Below are positions 1 to 6,169 of a stretch of DNA of 9,527 nucleotides, piece by piece (the first letter of the stretch is position 1; every line of letters starts with the position of its first letter). The notes under the pieces were generated by a model. The model searched no databases and was not told the DNA's origin. It was given only the letters and a program-made list of their open reading frames with translations. The DNA lies in NCBI GenBank assembly GCA_964654815.1, contig CAZZLH010000035.1, forward strand, positions 1-9,527, given 5' to 3'. The translations under genes and the position numbers were made by a program. Source of the stretch: ZLKRG08 sp964654815. Lineage in GTDB: Bacteria; Actinomycetota; Actinomycetes; Nanopelagicales; Nanopelagicaceae.

Positions 1-1313
1 AATGACTCTGGGCCAAGTGCGCGACCTAATCCTGATTGCTTATAGCCACCAAATGGCGTCCAATATCTGACGGATGAGTGGGAATTAACCGAAAGGTTGC
101 CCGACTCAACCCCACGTGCCACGCGCATCGCACGACCTAAGTTGCTAGTGAAAATCGAACCAGATAGTCCATAAATCGAATCATTGGCTTTTGCAATCGC
201 ATCTGCCTCATCGGTAAACGGTAGGACTGCAACGACTGGACCAAAGATCTCCTCTTGCCATGCACGAGCATTGGTATCTTTTGGAAGCAACACTGTTGGC
301 GGAACCCAATATCCCGGTCCACTTGGCGCGCTACCTTGGAATGCAAGTGAATCATCAATGTAAGAGAGCACCGTTTCTTTCTGTTTTTTCGAGATTAGCG
401 GTCCCATTCCGGCGGTATCTAGATTTGGATCCTCGCAACGGAAGGCTTTTACGCTCTGCTCAAAATGCTCCATGAACTTATCAAAGACGCTCTTCTGCAC
501 CAAGATGCGAGTACGCGCACAGCAATCTTGTCCCGCGTTGTCGAATACGCCGCCAGGTGCACTTGCTGCGGCAACTTCGATATCAGCATCTTCAAAGATG
601 ATATTTGCGCTCTTGCCACCAAGTTCTAGCGTCACGCGCTTTACTTGATCGGCACATCCCGCCATGATGCCTTTACCTACTGATGTTGAACCAGTAAAGG
701 AAACTTTACGAACTGTTGGATTGGTTACGAATCTAGCGCCAACCACGCTGCCTTTGCCCGGCACAATATTCAATACTCCCTCTGGAATTCCGGCTTCGAG
801 CGCTAATTCGCCTAGACGAATCGCAGTAAGCGGAGTCAACTCGGCAGGCTTTAACACCACGGTATTTCCAGTTGCAAGCGCAGCAGAGAATCCCCAACCT
901 GCAATCGGCATTGGGAAATTCCAAGGCACGATGATTCCGACCACGCCGATCGGTTCTTTGAAAGTTATATCTACGCCGCCAGCAACTGGAATCTGTCGAC
1001 CATACAAACGCTCTGGCACTCCCGCGTAGTAATTCAAAACATTTGCGACATTATCCGCTTCCCAGAGCGCATTGCCACGGGTGTGACCGGAGTTGGTGAT
1101 CTCCAATTGCGCCAACTCTTCGCGATGTTCGCGGACCTTATTTGAGAATGCGCGCAGCAGATTGGCGCGATCATACGGAGTCACATTGCGCCAGGATTTA
1201 AATGCCTCTGCCGCTTTGGCGATTATGGCATCGGTCTCTTCTACTGATGCCTCTTTGACCTGCTTTACTACCTGTTCGGTGGCAGGGTTGATTACCTCGT
1301 AAGTGTTAGACAA
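1..1313 (-). CDS. NAD(P)-dependent aldehyde dehydrogenase (3'-truncated by window edge)
   Basis: The gene oxidises an aldehyde to the acid with NAD(P)+ and is probably the second oxidation step of the gamma-glutamyl pathway encoded here. About 437 residues are visible. Typical family members have 450-490, so only the extreme C-terminus lies outside the window. Diagnostic motifs are PWNFP with N132 (oxyanion), KPAE, FTGSTSVGK (cofactor binding), LELGGKS with general base E230, GQDCC with the nucleophile C264, EEIFGP at about 354-359 and PFGGYKQSGLG near the C-terminus. The N132-E230-C264 spacing (98, 34) matches classical ALDHs. A second Cys, C265, follows the nucleophile directly. The start is TTG at 1313, three bases after the synthetase stop (TAA AAA TTG). 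GAGAGG nine bases upstream, inside the last codons of the synthetase, supports this start and suggests translational coupling. No ATG start gives a better N-terminus. The exact substrate is inferred; family membership is certain. Confidence 0.95.
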   Translation of the reverse strand, partial: MSNTYEVINPATEQVVKQVKEASVEETDAIIAKAAEAFKSWRNVTPYDRANLLRAFSNKVREHREELAQLEITNSGHTRGNALWEADNVANVLNYYAGVPERLYGRQIPVAGGVDITFKEPIGVVGIIVPWNFPMPIAGWGFSAALATGNTVVLKPAELTPLTAIRLGELALEAGIPEGVLNIVPGKGSVVGARFVTNPTVRKVSFTGSTSVGKGIMAGCADQVKRVTLELGGKSANIIFEDADIEVAAASAPGGVFDNAGQDCCARTRILVQKSVFDKFMEHFEQSVKAFRCEDPNLDTAGMGPLISKKQKETVLSYIDDSLAFQGSAPSGPGYWVPPTVLLPKDTNARAWQEEIFGPVVAVLPFTDEADAIAKANDSIYGLSGSIFTSNLGRAMRVARGVESGNLSVNSHSSVRYWTPFGGYKQSGLGRALGPES

Positions 1314-1316
1314 TTT

Positions 1317-2672
1317 TTAATACCTCTCGAAGTTACGGATCAATTCCCAATCGGTTACGGCTTTTCCATAAGCTTCGATCTCGACTTGGGCCATGTTGGT
1401 GTAATGCTTCTGCACCTCTTCGCCAAATGCCTCTTTTACAAATGCGGATTCCGCCCAGAGTTTCTGCGCCATCTCCATGGTATGAGGCACGAATTCAGAG
1501 TCAGATGCATAGGCATTACCTACGAATGCTGGCTCTAATTTCAACTTATTCTTAATGCCATCAAGGCCCGCAGCGATCATGCCCGCTACTGCTAGATATG
1601 GATTTACATCTCCGCCCGGCACGCGATTCTCCACGCGCAGAGATTGGCCACGACCAACCAAACGCAGCGCACAGGTGCGATTATCGCGACCCCAACGGAT
1701 CGCAGTCGGTGCAAATGATCCCGGTTGATAGCGCTTGTAAGAGTTAATGGTTGGCGCCCACATCAAAGAGAGTTCGCGAAGATGGGCCTGCATTCCCGCT
1801 AGGAAATGGCGTCCGGTATCTGACAAGCCATGCTCTTTATCTGACTCATCTGCCAACACCATAGAACCATCAAGTCCACGGAATGAACAGTGGATATGTG
1901 AAGAGTTGCCTTCGCGCTCATTGAACTTCGCCATGAAGGTAAGCGCATAACCCATATCGGCCGCGATCTCTTTTGCGCCATTCTTGTAAATCACATGGTT
2001 GTCGCAAGTAACCAGCGCCTCGTTGTACTTGAATGCAATCTCATGCTGACCAAAGTTGCATTCGCCCTTTACCGATTCAACATACATGCCCGCGCCTGCC
2101 ATACCCAGACGAATCGCACGAAGTAATGGTTCGATTCGAGAGCCACCTAGAATCGAATAATCGACGTTGTATTGATTTGCTGGGGTTAAGCCGCGATAAC
2201 GTTTGTTCCAGGCATCTTCGTAAGTGTTATTGAAAACGATGAATTCCAATTCAGTTCCGACATAAGCTTTCATGCCAGCTTCTTCTAAGCGCTTGATTTG
2301 GCGGCGCAGGATCTGGCGCGGTGAGGCGACCACATCGGTGTGATCTAGCCATTGGACATCTGCGGTGACCATCGCAGCGCCCTCTTGCCAAGGAATGTAG
2401 CGCAGCGTCGACATGTCAGGCACCATCGCGAAATCTGAATACCCGCGATCCCAAGAAGACATCTCGTAACCACCGACGGTGTTCATGTCCACATCTACCG
2501 CTAAGAGGTAATTACATCCTTCGGTTCCGTGTTTGATAATTTCATCTAAGAAGAATTGTCCTGCGATGCGTTTTCCGACCAGACGACCTTGCATATCGGT
2601 CATAACAACGACGACGGTATCGATGGTTCCGTCTGCTACATCTTTCTTTAACTGCTCGACGCTGAGATTCAT
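1317..2672 (-). CDS. Glutamine synthetase-like gamma-glutamyl-amine ligase (GlnA4/PuuA type)
   Basis: This is an ATP-dependent ligase of the glutamine synthetase fold, 451 residues, full length. Seen motifs: the GTELEF metal site (E141, E143), E204 and E211 in a KGE...GQHE stretch, the SSHIH histidines (H259, H261), NSYKR (310-314), IRWG..NR (325-332) and VENRVPGGDVNPYL (347-360). All main catalytic elements are therefore present. It lacks the C-terminal adenylylation loop (NLYDLPPEE-like) of assimilatory GSI. Its length and motif style resemble actinobacterial GlnA4 and E. coli PuuA, paralogues that glutamylate ethanolamine or polyamines instead of ammonia. Known context: M. tuberculosis glnA4 (Rv2860c) sits with an ALDH (aldC, Rv2858c) and an SDR (Rv2857c), the same partners as here. 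Here it lies 49 bases after the SDR and 3 bases before the ALDH. The AAGGA element is about 12 bases from the ATG, a long spacing, so this start is likely but not certain. The substrate (ethanolamine, polyamine or another amine) is inferred from context. Confidence 0.93.
   Translation of the reverse strand: MNLSVEQLKKDVADGTIDTVVVVMTDMQGRLVGKRIAGQFFLDEIIKHGTEGCNYLLAVDVDMNTVGGYEMSSWDRGYSDFAMVPDMSTLRYIPWQEGAAMVTADVQWLDHTDVVASPRQILRRQIKRLEEAGMKAYVGTELEFIVFNNTYEDAWNKRYRGLTPANQYNVDYSILGGSRIEPLLRAIRLGMAGAGMYVESVKGECNFGQHEIAFKYNEALVTCDNHVIYKNGAKEIAADMGYALTFMAKFNEREGNSSHIHCSFRGLDGSMVLADESDKEHGLSDTGRHFLAGMQAHLRELSLMWAPTINSYKRYQPGSFAPTAIRWGRDNRTCALRLVGRGQSLRVENRVPGGDVNPYLAVAGMIAAGLDGIKNKLKLEPAFVGNAYASDSEFVPHTMEMAQKLWAESAFVKEAFGEEVQKHYTNMAQVEIEAYGKAVTDWELIRNFERY
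1323..1328 (-). promoter_or_regulatory. Ribosome-binding site deciding the ALDH TTG start
   Basis: GAGAGG lies nine bases before the TTG at 1313 and is embedded in the Glu-Arg codons at the end of the synthetase gene. Because the site sits inside the upstream reading frame, translation of the two genes is probably coupled. Confidence 0.7.
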
Positions 2673-2710
2673 AGTTCGAATTTATCCTTAATGTCCGTTT
2701 TTTGCCACCG

Positions 2711-2725
2711 GTAAATTCAATTTAC
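2711..2725. repeat. Perfect 15-base palindrome at the SDR stop codon
   Basis: GTAAATT-C-AATTTAC has perfect 7-base arms around one central base. It covers the SDR stop codon (2722-2724) and the start of the 49-base spacer before the synthetase. No T-run follows on the minus strand, so it does not look like a terminator. It may be an operator or a processing site inside the operon. Confidence 0.45.
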
Positions 2726-3486
2726 ATGGCAGTCATGCCGCCATCAGCGCTGATAATCGAGCCGGTAATGAATGAAGCTTCATCCGAGGCTAGGAATAGG
2801 ACCAGATGTGCGATTTCACGTGGCTCGCCAGGGCGTCCAATCGGCTGGAAATTCGAGATCTCTTTGTAGACCTTCTGTATGCCACCGAGTAAATCAGCAT
2901 GCGCATAGTTGATTGGTGTATCTACCCAACCGGGGCAGATTGCATTGCATCGAATCCCGGTCTTTGCATAATCAAGGGCAATACCTCTGGTCAACATTAC
3001 TACTGCGCCTTTTGATGCCGAGTAAACACTTAAGAATGGTTCGGAGACCAGACCATTGACTGAAGACATATTTATTATGGAACCACGTTTGTTCTTCAAC
3101 ATATGTGGAATCGCGGCACGGGTTAGATACATCATGCCCGCCACATTTACCTGCAAAGTCTTTTGAATAATCTCATTGGGTACTTCATGAAAAGTTCCAG
3201 GCAAATTTACGCCGGCATTATTCACCAAGATATCTACCGCGCCGTATTTGTTTACTGTATCCAAGATGCAGGCATCACATTGGGCAGAGTCTGAGATATC
3301 TATTTGATATGAGCTTGCGATGCCACCTGAAGCTTGAATCTTCTTTGCTGTGGCCTCGGCGCCTGCGCCATTTACATCTGCGCAAACCACTTTAGCGCCC
3401 TCTTCGGCCAAACGAATCGCACTTGCCTCACCGATTCCCGATGCGGCACCGGTAACTATCGCAACTCGATCTTTAACTCTATCCAT
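2722..3486 (-). CDS. SDR-family NAD-dependent dehydrogenase
   Basis: This is a classical short-chain dehydrogenase/reductase, 254 residues from the chosen start, the normal family length. Visible elements are TGAASGIG (12-19) for dinucleotide binding, D37 at the end of the second beta strand (favours NAD over NADP), NNAG (89-92), N114, S142, and Y155/K159 in YSASK. The PGWVDT segment follows at 185-190, and the C-terminal SADGG is typical. The catalytic N-S-Y-K set is complete. The ATG at 3486 is preferred because AGGAG lies six bases upstream. The adjacent ATG at 3489 is only three bases away, and a further upstream ATG at 3510 has no ribosome-binding site. It is the first gene of the SDR-synthetase-ALDH operon and follows a terminator after the permease. 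Inferred role: oxidation of a gamma-glutamylated alcohol (for example gamma-glutamylethanolamide) to the aldehyde used by the ALDH. FabG-like proteins are highly promiscuous, so the substrate is uncertain. Confidence 0.92.
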   Translation of the reverse strand: MDRVKDRVAIVTGAASGIGEASAIRLAEEGAKVVCADVNGAGAEATAKKIQASGGIASSYQIDISDSAQCDACILDTVNKYGAVDILVNNAGVNLPGTFHEVPNEIIQKTLQVNVAGMMYLTRAAIPHMLKNKRGSIINMSSVNGLVSEPFLSVYSASKGAVVMLTRGIALDYAKTGIRCNAICPGWVDTPINYAHADLLGGIQKVYKEISNFQPIGRPGEPREIAHLVLFLASDEASFITGSIISADGGMTAM

Positions 3487-3492
3487 CATTCT

Positions 3493-3497
3493 CTCCT
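3493..3497 (-). promoter_or_regulatory. Ribosome-binding site of the SDR gene
   Basis: AGGAG lies six bases before the ATG at 3486 and three before the ATG at 3489. The spacing favours 3486 as the start and argues against the in-frame ATG at 3510. Confidence 0.65.
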
Positions 3498-3531
3498 GCA
3501 ACTCTTGCATTTAACGAAGTATCTGTAATTT

Positions 3532-3542
3532 AGGCAATGCCT
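3532..3542. promoter_or_regulatory. Short palindrome upstream of the SDR operon (possible operator)
   Basis: AGGCA-A-TGCCT is a perfect 5-base inverted repeat about 45 bases upstream of the SDR start, flanked by TTT and TAAA that extend the symmetry with one bulge. It lies between the terminator after the permease and the SDR ribosome-binding site, where a promoter for the three-gene operon would be expected. No convincing -35/-10 pair was found. Confidence 0.3.
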
Positions 3543-3548
3543 TAAAAG

Positions 3549-3615
3549 TAATAGAGAACGGCCACCCTCGCAATAACAATCTGCGAATGGTGGCCGTTCG
3601 TTATTAAGTTTTTTT
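3549..3615. terminator. Large bidirectional hairpin terminator between permease and SDR operon
   Basis: A perfect 11-base stem (GAACGGCCACC at 3556-3566 with GGTGGCCGTTC at 3589-3599) is extended inward by TCGCA/TGCGA (3568-3572 with 3582-3586) and outward by a weaker A/T helix (3549-3554 with 3601-3606). On the plus strand it is followed by seven T (3609-3615). On the minus strand, the direction of both neighbouring genes, it is followed by a poorer tract ending in TTTT. It should separate permease transcripts from the SDR operon and may also stop antisense transcription. Confidence 0.8.
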
Positions 3616-3630
3616 ACATAATCGGAGCAA

Positions 3631-5148
3631 TTACTCCACTAAACGAGCTTTGTGCTCTGGCGCTTTGAACCAGTTCTTAGCGCTTGCGTTCCACCAAATC
3701 ATTGCGCCTCCGATAACAAGTATCAGAGCGATTGGTGCATATTGCACTGCAAGCCATGAGAAGTTCTCATTCCAAGGCACGCCAGCTGGTGTAGTTGGCA
3801 AGCAGAGGACTATGGAGATGTAGATGATCTCGATAACTGCAATCGGTGCCATCCACTTGTAGTGCTTTCCTAAGTTCCAGGCTCCTGCTTTGAAGCGATC
3901 ACCTTGCTTCCAGCGCAGGTAGATCGGAATCATGAAGGAGAGGAAGAGTCCAAGCACGGTTACCGAGGTAACTGCGAAGAATGCAATCGGAACCACTGTG
4001 CCCTTTGGCGCCCAAAGCGCTGGAAGGGTCAGAACCGTAGCGAAGAATCCCACGCCAAATGCGGCATGCGATGGATTTCTATTGCTATCCAACTTGGTCC
4101 AATACTTATGTCCAGGAACTGCACGGTCACGAGAGAAGGCGAACAACATACGTGATGCCGCAGTTACGCAGGACATGCCGCAGAAGAACTGGCCAACGCA
4201 GGTGATGATCATCAAGATCTCAGCCCATCCCGGACTCAATGCACTTGAGAAGATTGTTGGAGCGAAACCGCCTGCTTTATTTAGCGCATCGACATCGGTT
4301 GCGGCAAATAGGAAAGATAGAAGTAACAACCAGCCACCTATTGCTGAGTATGCAACTGATTGCCACATACCTTTAGCCGCTGCCTTCGATGCGCCACCAG
4401 TCTCCTCCGAAACGTGTGCCGAAGCATCAAAGCCGGTGATCGTGTACTGCGTCAGCAAGAAGCCAAGTGGCAACACGTACCACCAGTACATACTCTGACT
4501 AAATCCTGAGTTGTTGTTCTGCGTCGTAAAGACCCAACTAGCGCTCTGATGCTTCTCTGGAAGAATGATCAGAATCGCCAAGATTGCGGCGACGCCAAAT
4601 ACGTGCCAATAGACGTTGATGTTCTGAAGTAGGTGAATAATTTTTGCACCATATATATTCATAAGAATATGTAGCAGAACCGTCACAACGAAGACGATGA
4701 AGACCAACTTCAGATTGGTTGGGTCCCAAGCGTCGTTAAATAGACTCATGGTCGTGGTGAAGAATGTGGCAAAGCCGTAATCCACACCTGCGATAACTGC
4801 GACTAGTCCGACCAAGTTCAACCAACCGGTCAACCAGCCATGAACTGGTTTGCCTAAGGCAAATGCCCAGTAGAAGATGCCACCTGCAGTCGGCATCGCA
4901 GATACTAATTCGGCCATACACAATGCGATGATGATGATAAATAACGAGATCAATGGCCAGCCAAGTGAGATGGCAATTGGTCCTCCGTTATTCCAAGCTT
5001 GACCGAATGTAGTGAAGCATCCGGATAGCACTGAGATGATTGAGAATGAGATCGCAAAGTTAGAGAAACCGGACCAGCGGCGATTAAATTCTTGCTTGTA
5101 GCCGAGTGACTCTAAGAGTTTGGCATCCTCATCAAACTGATTACTCAA
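3631..5148 (-). CDS. APC-superfamily amino acid/choline-type (ACT family) permease
   Basis: This is an integral inner-membrane transporter, 505 residues from the TTG start, with about 12 hydrophobic helices as in APC-superfamily carriers. The N-terminus shows LESLGYKQEFNRRWS (about 12-26), typical of the ACT subgroup (GabP/Uga4/Hnm1-like carriers of GABA, choline or amines). The first helix carries SGCFTTFG near 42-49. An AELVSAMPTAGGIFYW segment lies at 79-94 and the conserved TGFDASAHVSEET at 238-250. It probably imports the amine, amino alcohol or amino acid used by the downstream enzymes. The start is TTG at 5148, with AAAGGAG seven bases upstream. The in-frame ATG at 5190 would add 14 residues that contain this ribosome-binding site and have no family resemblance. 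The gene is separated from the SDR operon by a terminator and is divergent from the amidotransferase-like gene across a 129-base control region. Substrate specificity cannot be read from sequence. Confidence 0.93.
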   Translation of the reverse strand: MSNQFDEDAKLLESLGYKQEFNRRWSGFSNFAISFSIISVLSGCFTTFGQAWNNGGPIAISLGWPLISLFIIIIALCMAELVSAMPTAGGIFYWAFALGKPVHGWLTGWLNLVGLVAVIAGVDYGFATFFTTTMSLFNDAWDPTNLKLVFIVFVVTVLLHILMNIYGAKIIHLLQNINVYWHVFGVAAILAILIILPEKHQSASWVFTTQNNNSGFSQSMYWWYVLPLGFLLTQYTITGFDASAHVSEETGGASKAAAKGMWQSVAYSAIGGWLLLLSFLFAATDVDALNKAGGFAPTIFSSALSPGWAEILMIITCVGQFFCGMSCVTAASRMLFAFSRDRAVPGHKYWTKLDSNRNPSHAAFGVGFFATVLTLPALWAPKGTVVPIAFFAVTSVTVLGLFLSFMIPIYLRWKQGDRFKAGAWNLGKHYKWMAPIAVIEIIYISIVLCLPTTPAGVPWNENFSWLAVQYAPIALILVIGGAMIWWNASAKNWFKAPEHKARLVE

Positions 5149-5155
5149 ATTTGAA

Positions 5156-5162
5156 CTCCTTT
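5156..5162 (-). promoter_or_regulatory. Strong ribosome-binding site fixing the permease TTG start
   Basis: AAAGGAG with a seven-base spacer precedes the TTG at 5148. It would lie inside the coding region if the upstream ATG at 5190 were used. Confidence 0.75.
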
Positions 5163-5189
5163 GTTCATAGCTCCGACGGGCAGTAACCA

Positions 5190-5203
5190 TTGGTCAGAAC
5201 CAA
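5190..5203. repeat. Small inverted repeat in the divergent control region
   Basis: TTGGT-CAGA-ACCAA is a perfect 5-base stem with a four-base loop. It is directly adjacent to the larger inverted repeat at 5206-5230. It may be a half of a composite operator; it is short enough to be chance. Confidence 0.3.
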
Positions 5204-5205
5204 AA

Positions 5206-5230
5206 CCTTTCGGTGGCGGTCACCGAAGGG
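5206..5230. promoter_or_regulatory. Long inverted repeat between divergent permease and amidotransferase genes (operator or RNA hairpin)
   Basis: CCTTTCGGTG (5206-5215) pairs with CACCGAAGGG (5221-5230) over ten bases with one G-T pair and a five-base loop. CAAA (5201-5204) and TTTG (5234-5237) extend it. It lies centrally in the 129-base divergent intergenic region. If the amidotransferase promoter uses the -10 at 5244, the repeat overlaps its -35 region, as a repressor or activator site would. In a long permease leader RNA it would fold as a hairpin. Confidence 0.55.
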
Positions 5231-5243
5231 TTCTTTGTACTCC

Positions 5244-5249
5244 TAGAAT
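5244..5249 (+). promoter_or_regulatory. Possible -10 element for the amidotransferase-like gene
   Basis: TAGAAT matches the consensus -10 at five of six positions and lies about 29 bases before the ATG at 5278. No good TTGACA-like -35 is present. The -35 position falls in the right arm of the inverted repeat, which would suit an activator-dependent or repressed promoter. Confidence 0.35.
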
Positions 5250-5277
5250 GCACCCAAAGGAAGAGCGAGGGCGTGAA

Positions 5278-6003
5278 ATGTGCCGACTTTTAGCGTATGT
5301 GTCTGATTCTGATACCGATTTCCCCACAGTGGTCGGCCAAGATTTCGCAGAATTCGTAAAACTATCCAAAGTCCATTGCGATGGTTGGGGTATCACTGAT
5401 AAAAGTGGCGAGGTTTTCAAGGAGCCGACCGCAGCCGCAGATAGCCCAGATTTCATGGATGTAATCAAGAAGAATAAATCAGATGGCTCATTGTTACATT
5501 TTCGCTGGGCAACTTCTGGTCTACCGGTGAATAAAGCCAACGCACACCCATTTCATTATGGACAATATTCATTCATTCATAATGGATCAATCAAGCCCAC
5601 GACTGCGCTGGATGCCTTTATTGCACCACGCTATTTGCAGGAAGCGACAGGTAATACTGACTCAGAGCGCTACTTTCTTTGGCTAGTGCAAAACATAGAA
5701 GAGTTAGGTTTGGTTCCGGGGCTAAAGGCTGCGATCAAAACGATAAAAGATAAGACGGAATTTTCCAGCATTAATGCCATGTTGCTCTCGCCAAATAAAT
5801 TGGTAGTAATTAGCGAGCATGACAATGCCAAGCGCCCTGATTTCGGTGGTGAGGATTATTACGATCTACATTACAGAGAAGATGATCATGCGATTGTGGT
5901 CGGTTCTAGTGGTTGGAATCAGAGCGGCTGGCATGCGATTCCAAATCACAGCATGATGATCATCGATCGCCATGATCGAAGCTTTGAGACTGTGAAGCTC
6001 TAA
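5278..6003 (+). CDS. Class II glutamine amidotransferase-like (Ntn) hydrolase, EgtC/YafJ type
   Basis: The protein is a stand-alone class II amidotransferase domain of 241 residues. The start MCRLLAY puts Cys2 at the mature N-terminus after Met removal, as the Ntn mechanism requires. That is why the ATG at 5278 is chosen over in-frame ATGs at 5161 and 5248. GAGGG lies six bases before it. Other family marks are DGWG (35-38), HFRWATSG with R76 (74-81), AHPF (89-92), IHNG with N102/G103 and TDSE with D128, the glutamine-pocket residues of this fold. No synthase partner domain is present, so it resembles YafJ and EgtC. EgtC hydrolyses a gamma-glutamyl amide in ergothioneine synthesis. Here it is divergent from an amine permease next to a gamma-glutamylation operon, so hydrolysis of a gamma-glutamyl intermediate is a reasonable inference, not shown. 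A general class II amidotransferase of unknown substrate is the conservative name. Confidence 0.9.
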   Translation: MCRLLAYVSDSDTDFPTVVGQDFAEFVKLSKVHCDGWGITDKSGEVFKEPTAAADSPDFMDVIKKNKSDGSLLHFRWATSGLPVNKANAHPFHYGQYSFIHNGSIKPTTALDAFIAPRYLQEATGNTDSERYFLWLVQNIEELGLVPGLKAAIKTIKDKTEFSSINAMLLSPNKLVVISEHDNAKRPDFGGEDYYDLHYREDDHAIVVGSSGWNQSGWHAIPNHSMMIIDRHDRSFETVKL

Positions 6004-6132
6004 AAAATTCATACTTAAGTATTACTTTTTCTCATACTTTGGTTTGAGAATAAGCCTTTAAAAATCTCTGATTTCGAAGATTTAATCCGTAATAAAAAAT
6101 AAATTGTCAGAGGTTGGCGCAATGATTCTCAT
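6004..6132. other. A/T-rich intergenic region with two weak hairpins
   Basis: This 129-base spacer holds a perfect 12-base palindrome, ATACTTAAGTAT (6011-6022), followed by five T (6026-6030), and a 6-base stem TTCTCA/TGAGAA (6029-6034 with 6045-6050). Either could end the amidotransferase transcript weakly. Neither is a strong GC-rich terminator. The stretch 6088-6105 is nearly all A/T and is the likeliest promoter zone for the HNH gene, but no -35/-10 pair stands out. Confidence 0.4.
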
Positions 6133-6169
6133 ATGTTCAAAAAAGCGATTCCCTCGGCAAATTCGCTGA
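6122..6169 (+). CDS. Possible 15-codon leader ORF overlapping the HNH start, with A-AAA-AAG slippery site
   Basis: The best ribosome-binding site here, AGAGG at 6109-6113, is eight bases from the ATG at 6122 but 19 from the HNH ATG at 6133. The ATG at 6122 opens a frame encoding MILICSKKRFPRQIR and a TGA at 6167. In this frame the heptamer A-AAA-AAG (6139-6145) is correctly phased for -1 slippage, and a -1 shift enters the HNH frame exactly (next codon GCG at 6145). Whether it is translated, shifts frame or is chance is unknown. Confidence 0.3.
   Translation: MILICSKKRFPRQIR

Noticed and set aside
664..1029. Open frame of 121 codons on the plus strand opposite the ALDH
   Set aside because: Antisense shadow: the opposite strand carries all ALDH motifs without interruption, and the product is low-complexity Pro/Thr/Ser with no family resemblance.
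1317..2672. Primary ammonia-assimilating glutamine synthetase (GlnA)
   Set aside because: Shorter and divergent from GSI, without an adenylylation-site loop, and in an operon with SDR, ALDH and an amine-type permease. The GlnA4/PuuA-type role fits better.
3932..4498. Long open frame (188 codons) on the plus strand opposite the permease
   Set aside because: It lies wholly antisense to a clear transporter gene. It has no ribosome-binding site and no recognisable domain, and its composition follows from the permease codons.
5149..5190. N-terminal extension of the permease from the ATG at 5190
   Set aside because: The extra 14 residues include the strong AAAGGAG ribosome-binding site and do not resemble the family N-terminus. 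The TTG at 5148 is correctly spaced.
5161..5277. N-terminal extension of the amidotransferase-like protein from the ATG at 5161 (or 5248)
   Set aside because: Class II amidotransferases need Cys at the mature N-terminus. The ATG at 5278 gives Met-Cys with GAGGG six bases upstream, and the extension would read through the inverted repeat and the -10-like site.
6011..6050. Strong intrinsic terminator after the amidotransferase-like gene
   Set aside because: The palindrome is pure A/T-rich with only four or so stable pairs once a loop is allowed, and the second hairpin has a six-base stem with no T tract after it. Recorded only as weak structure.
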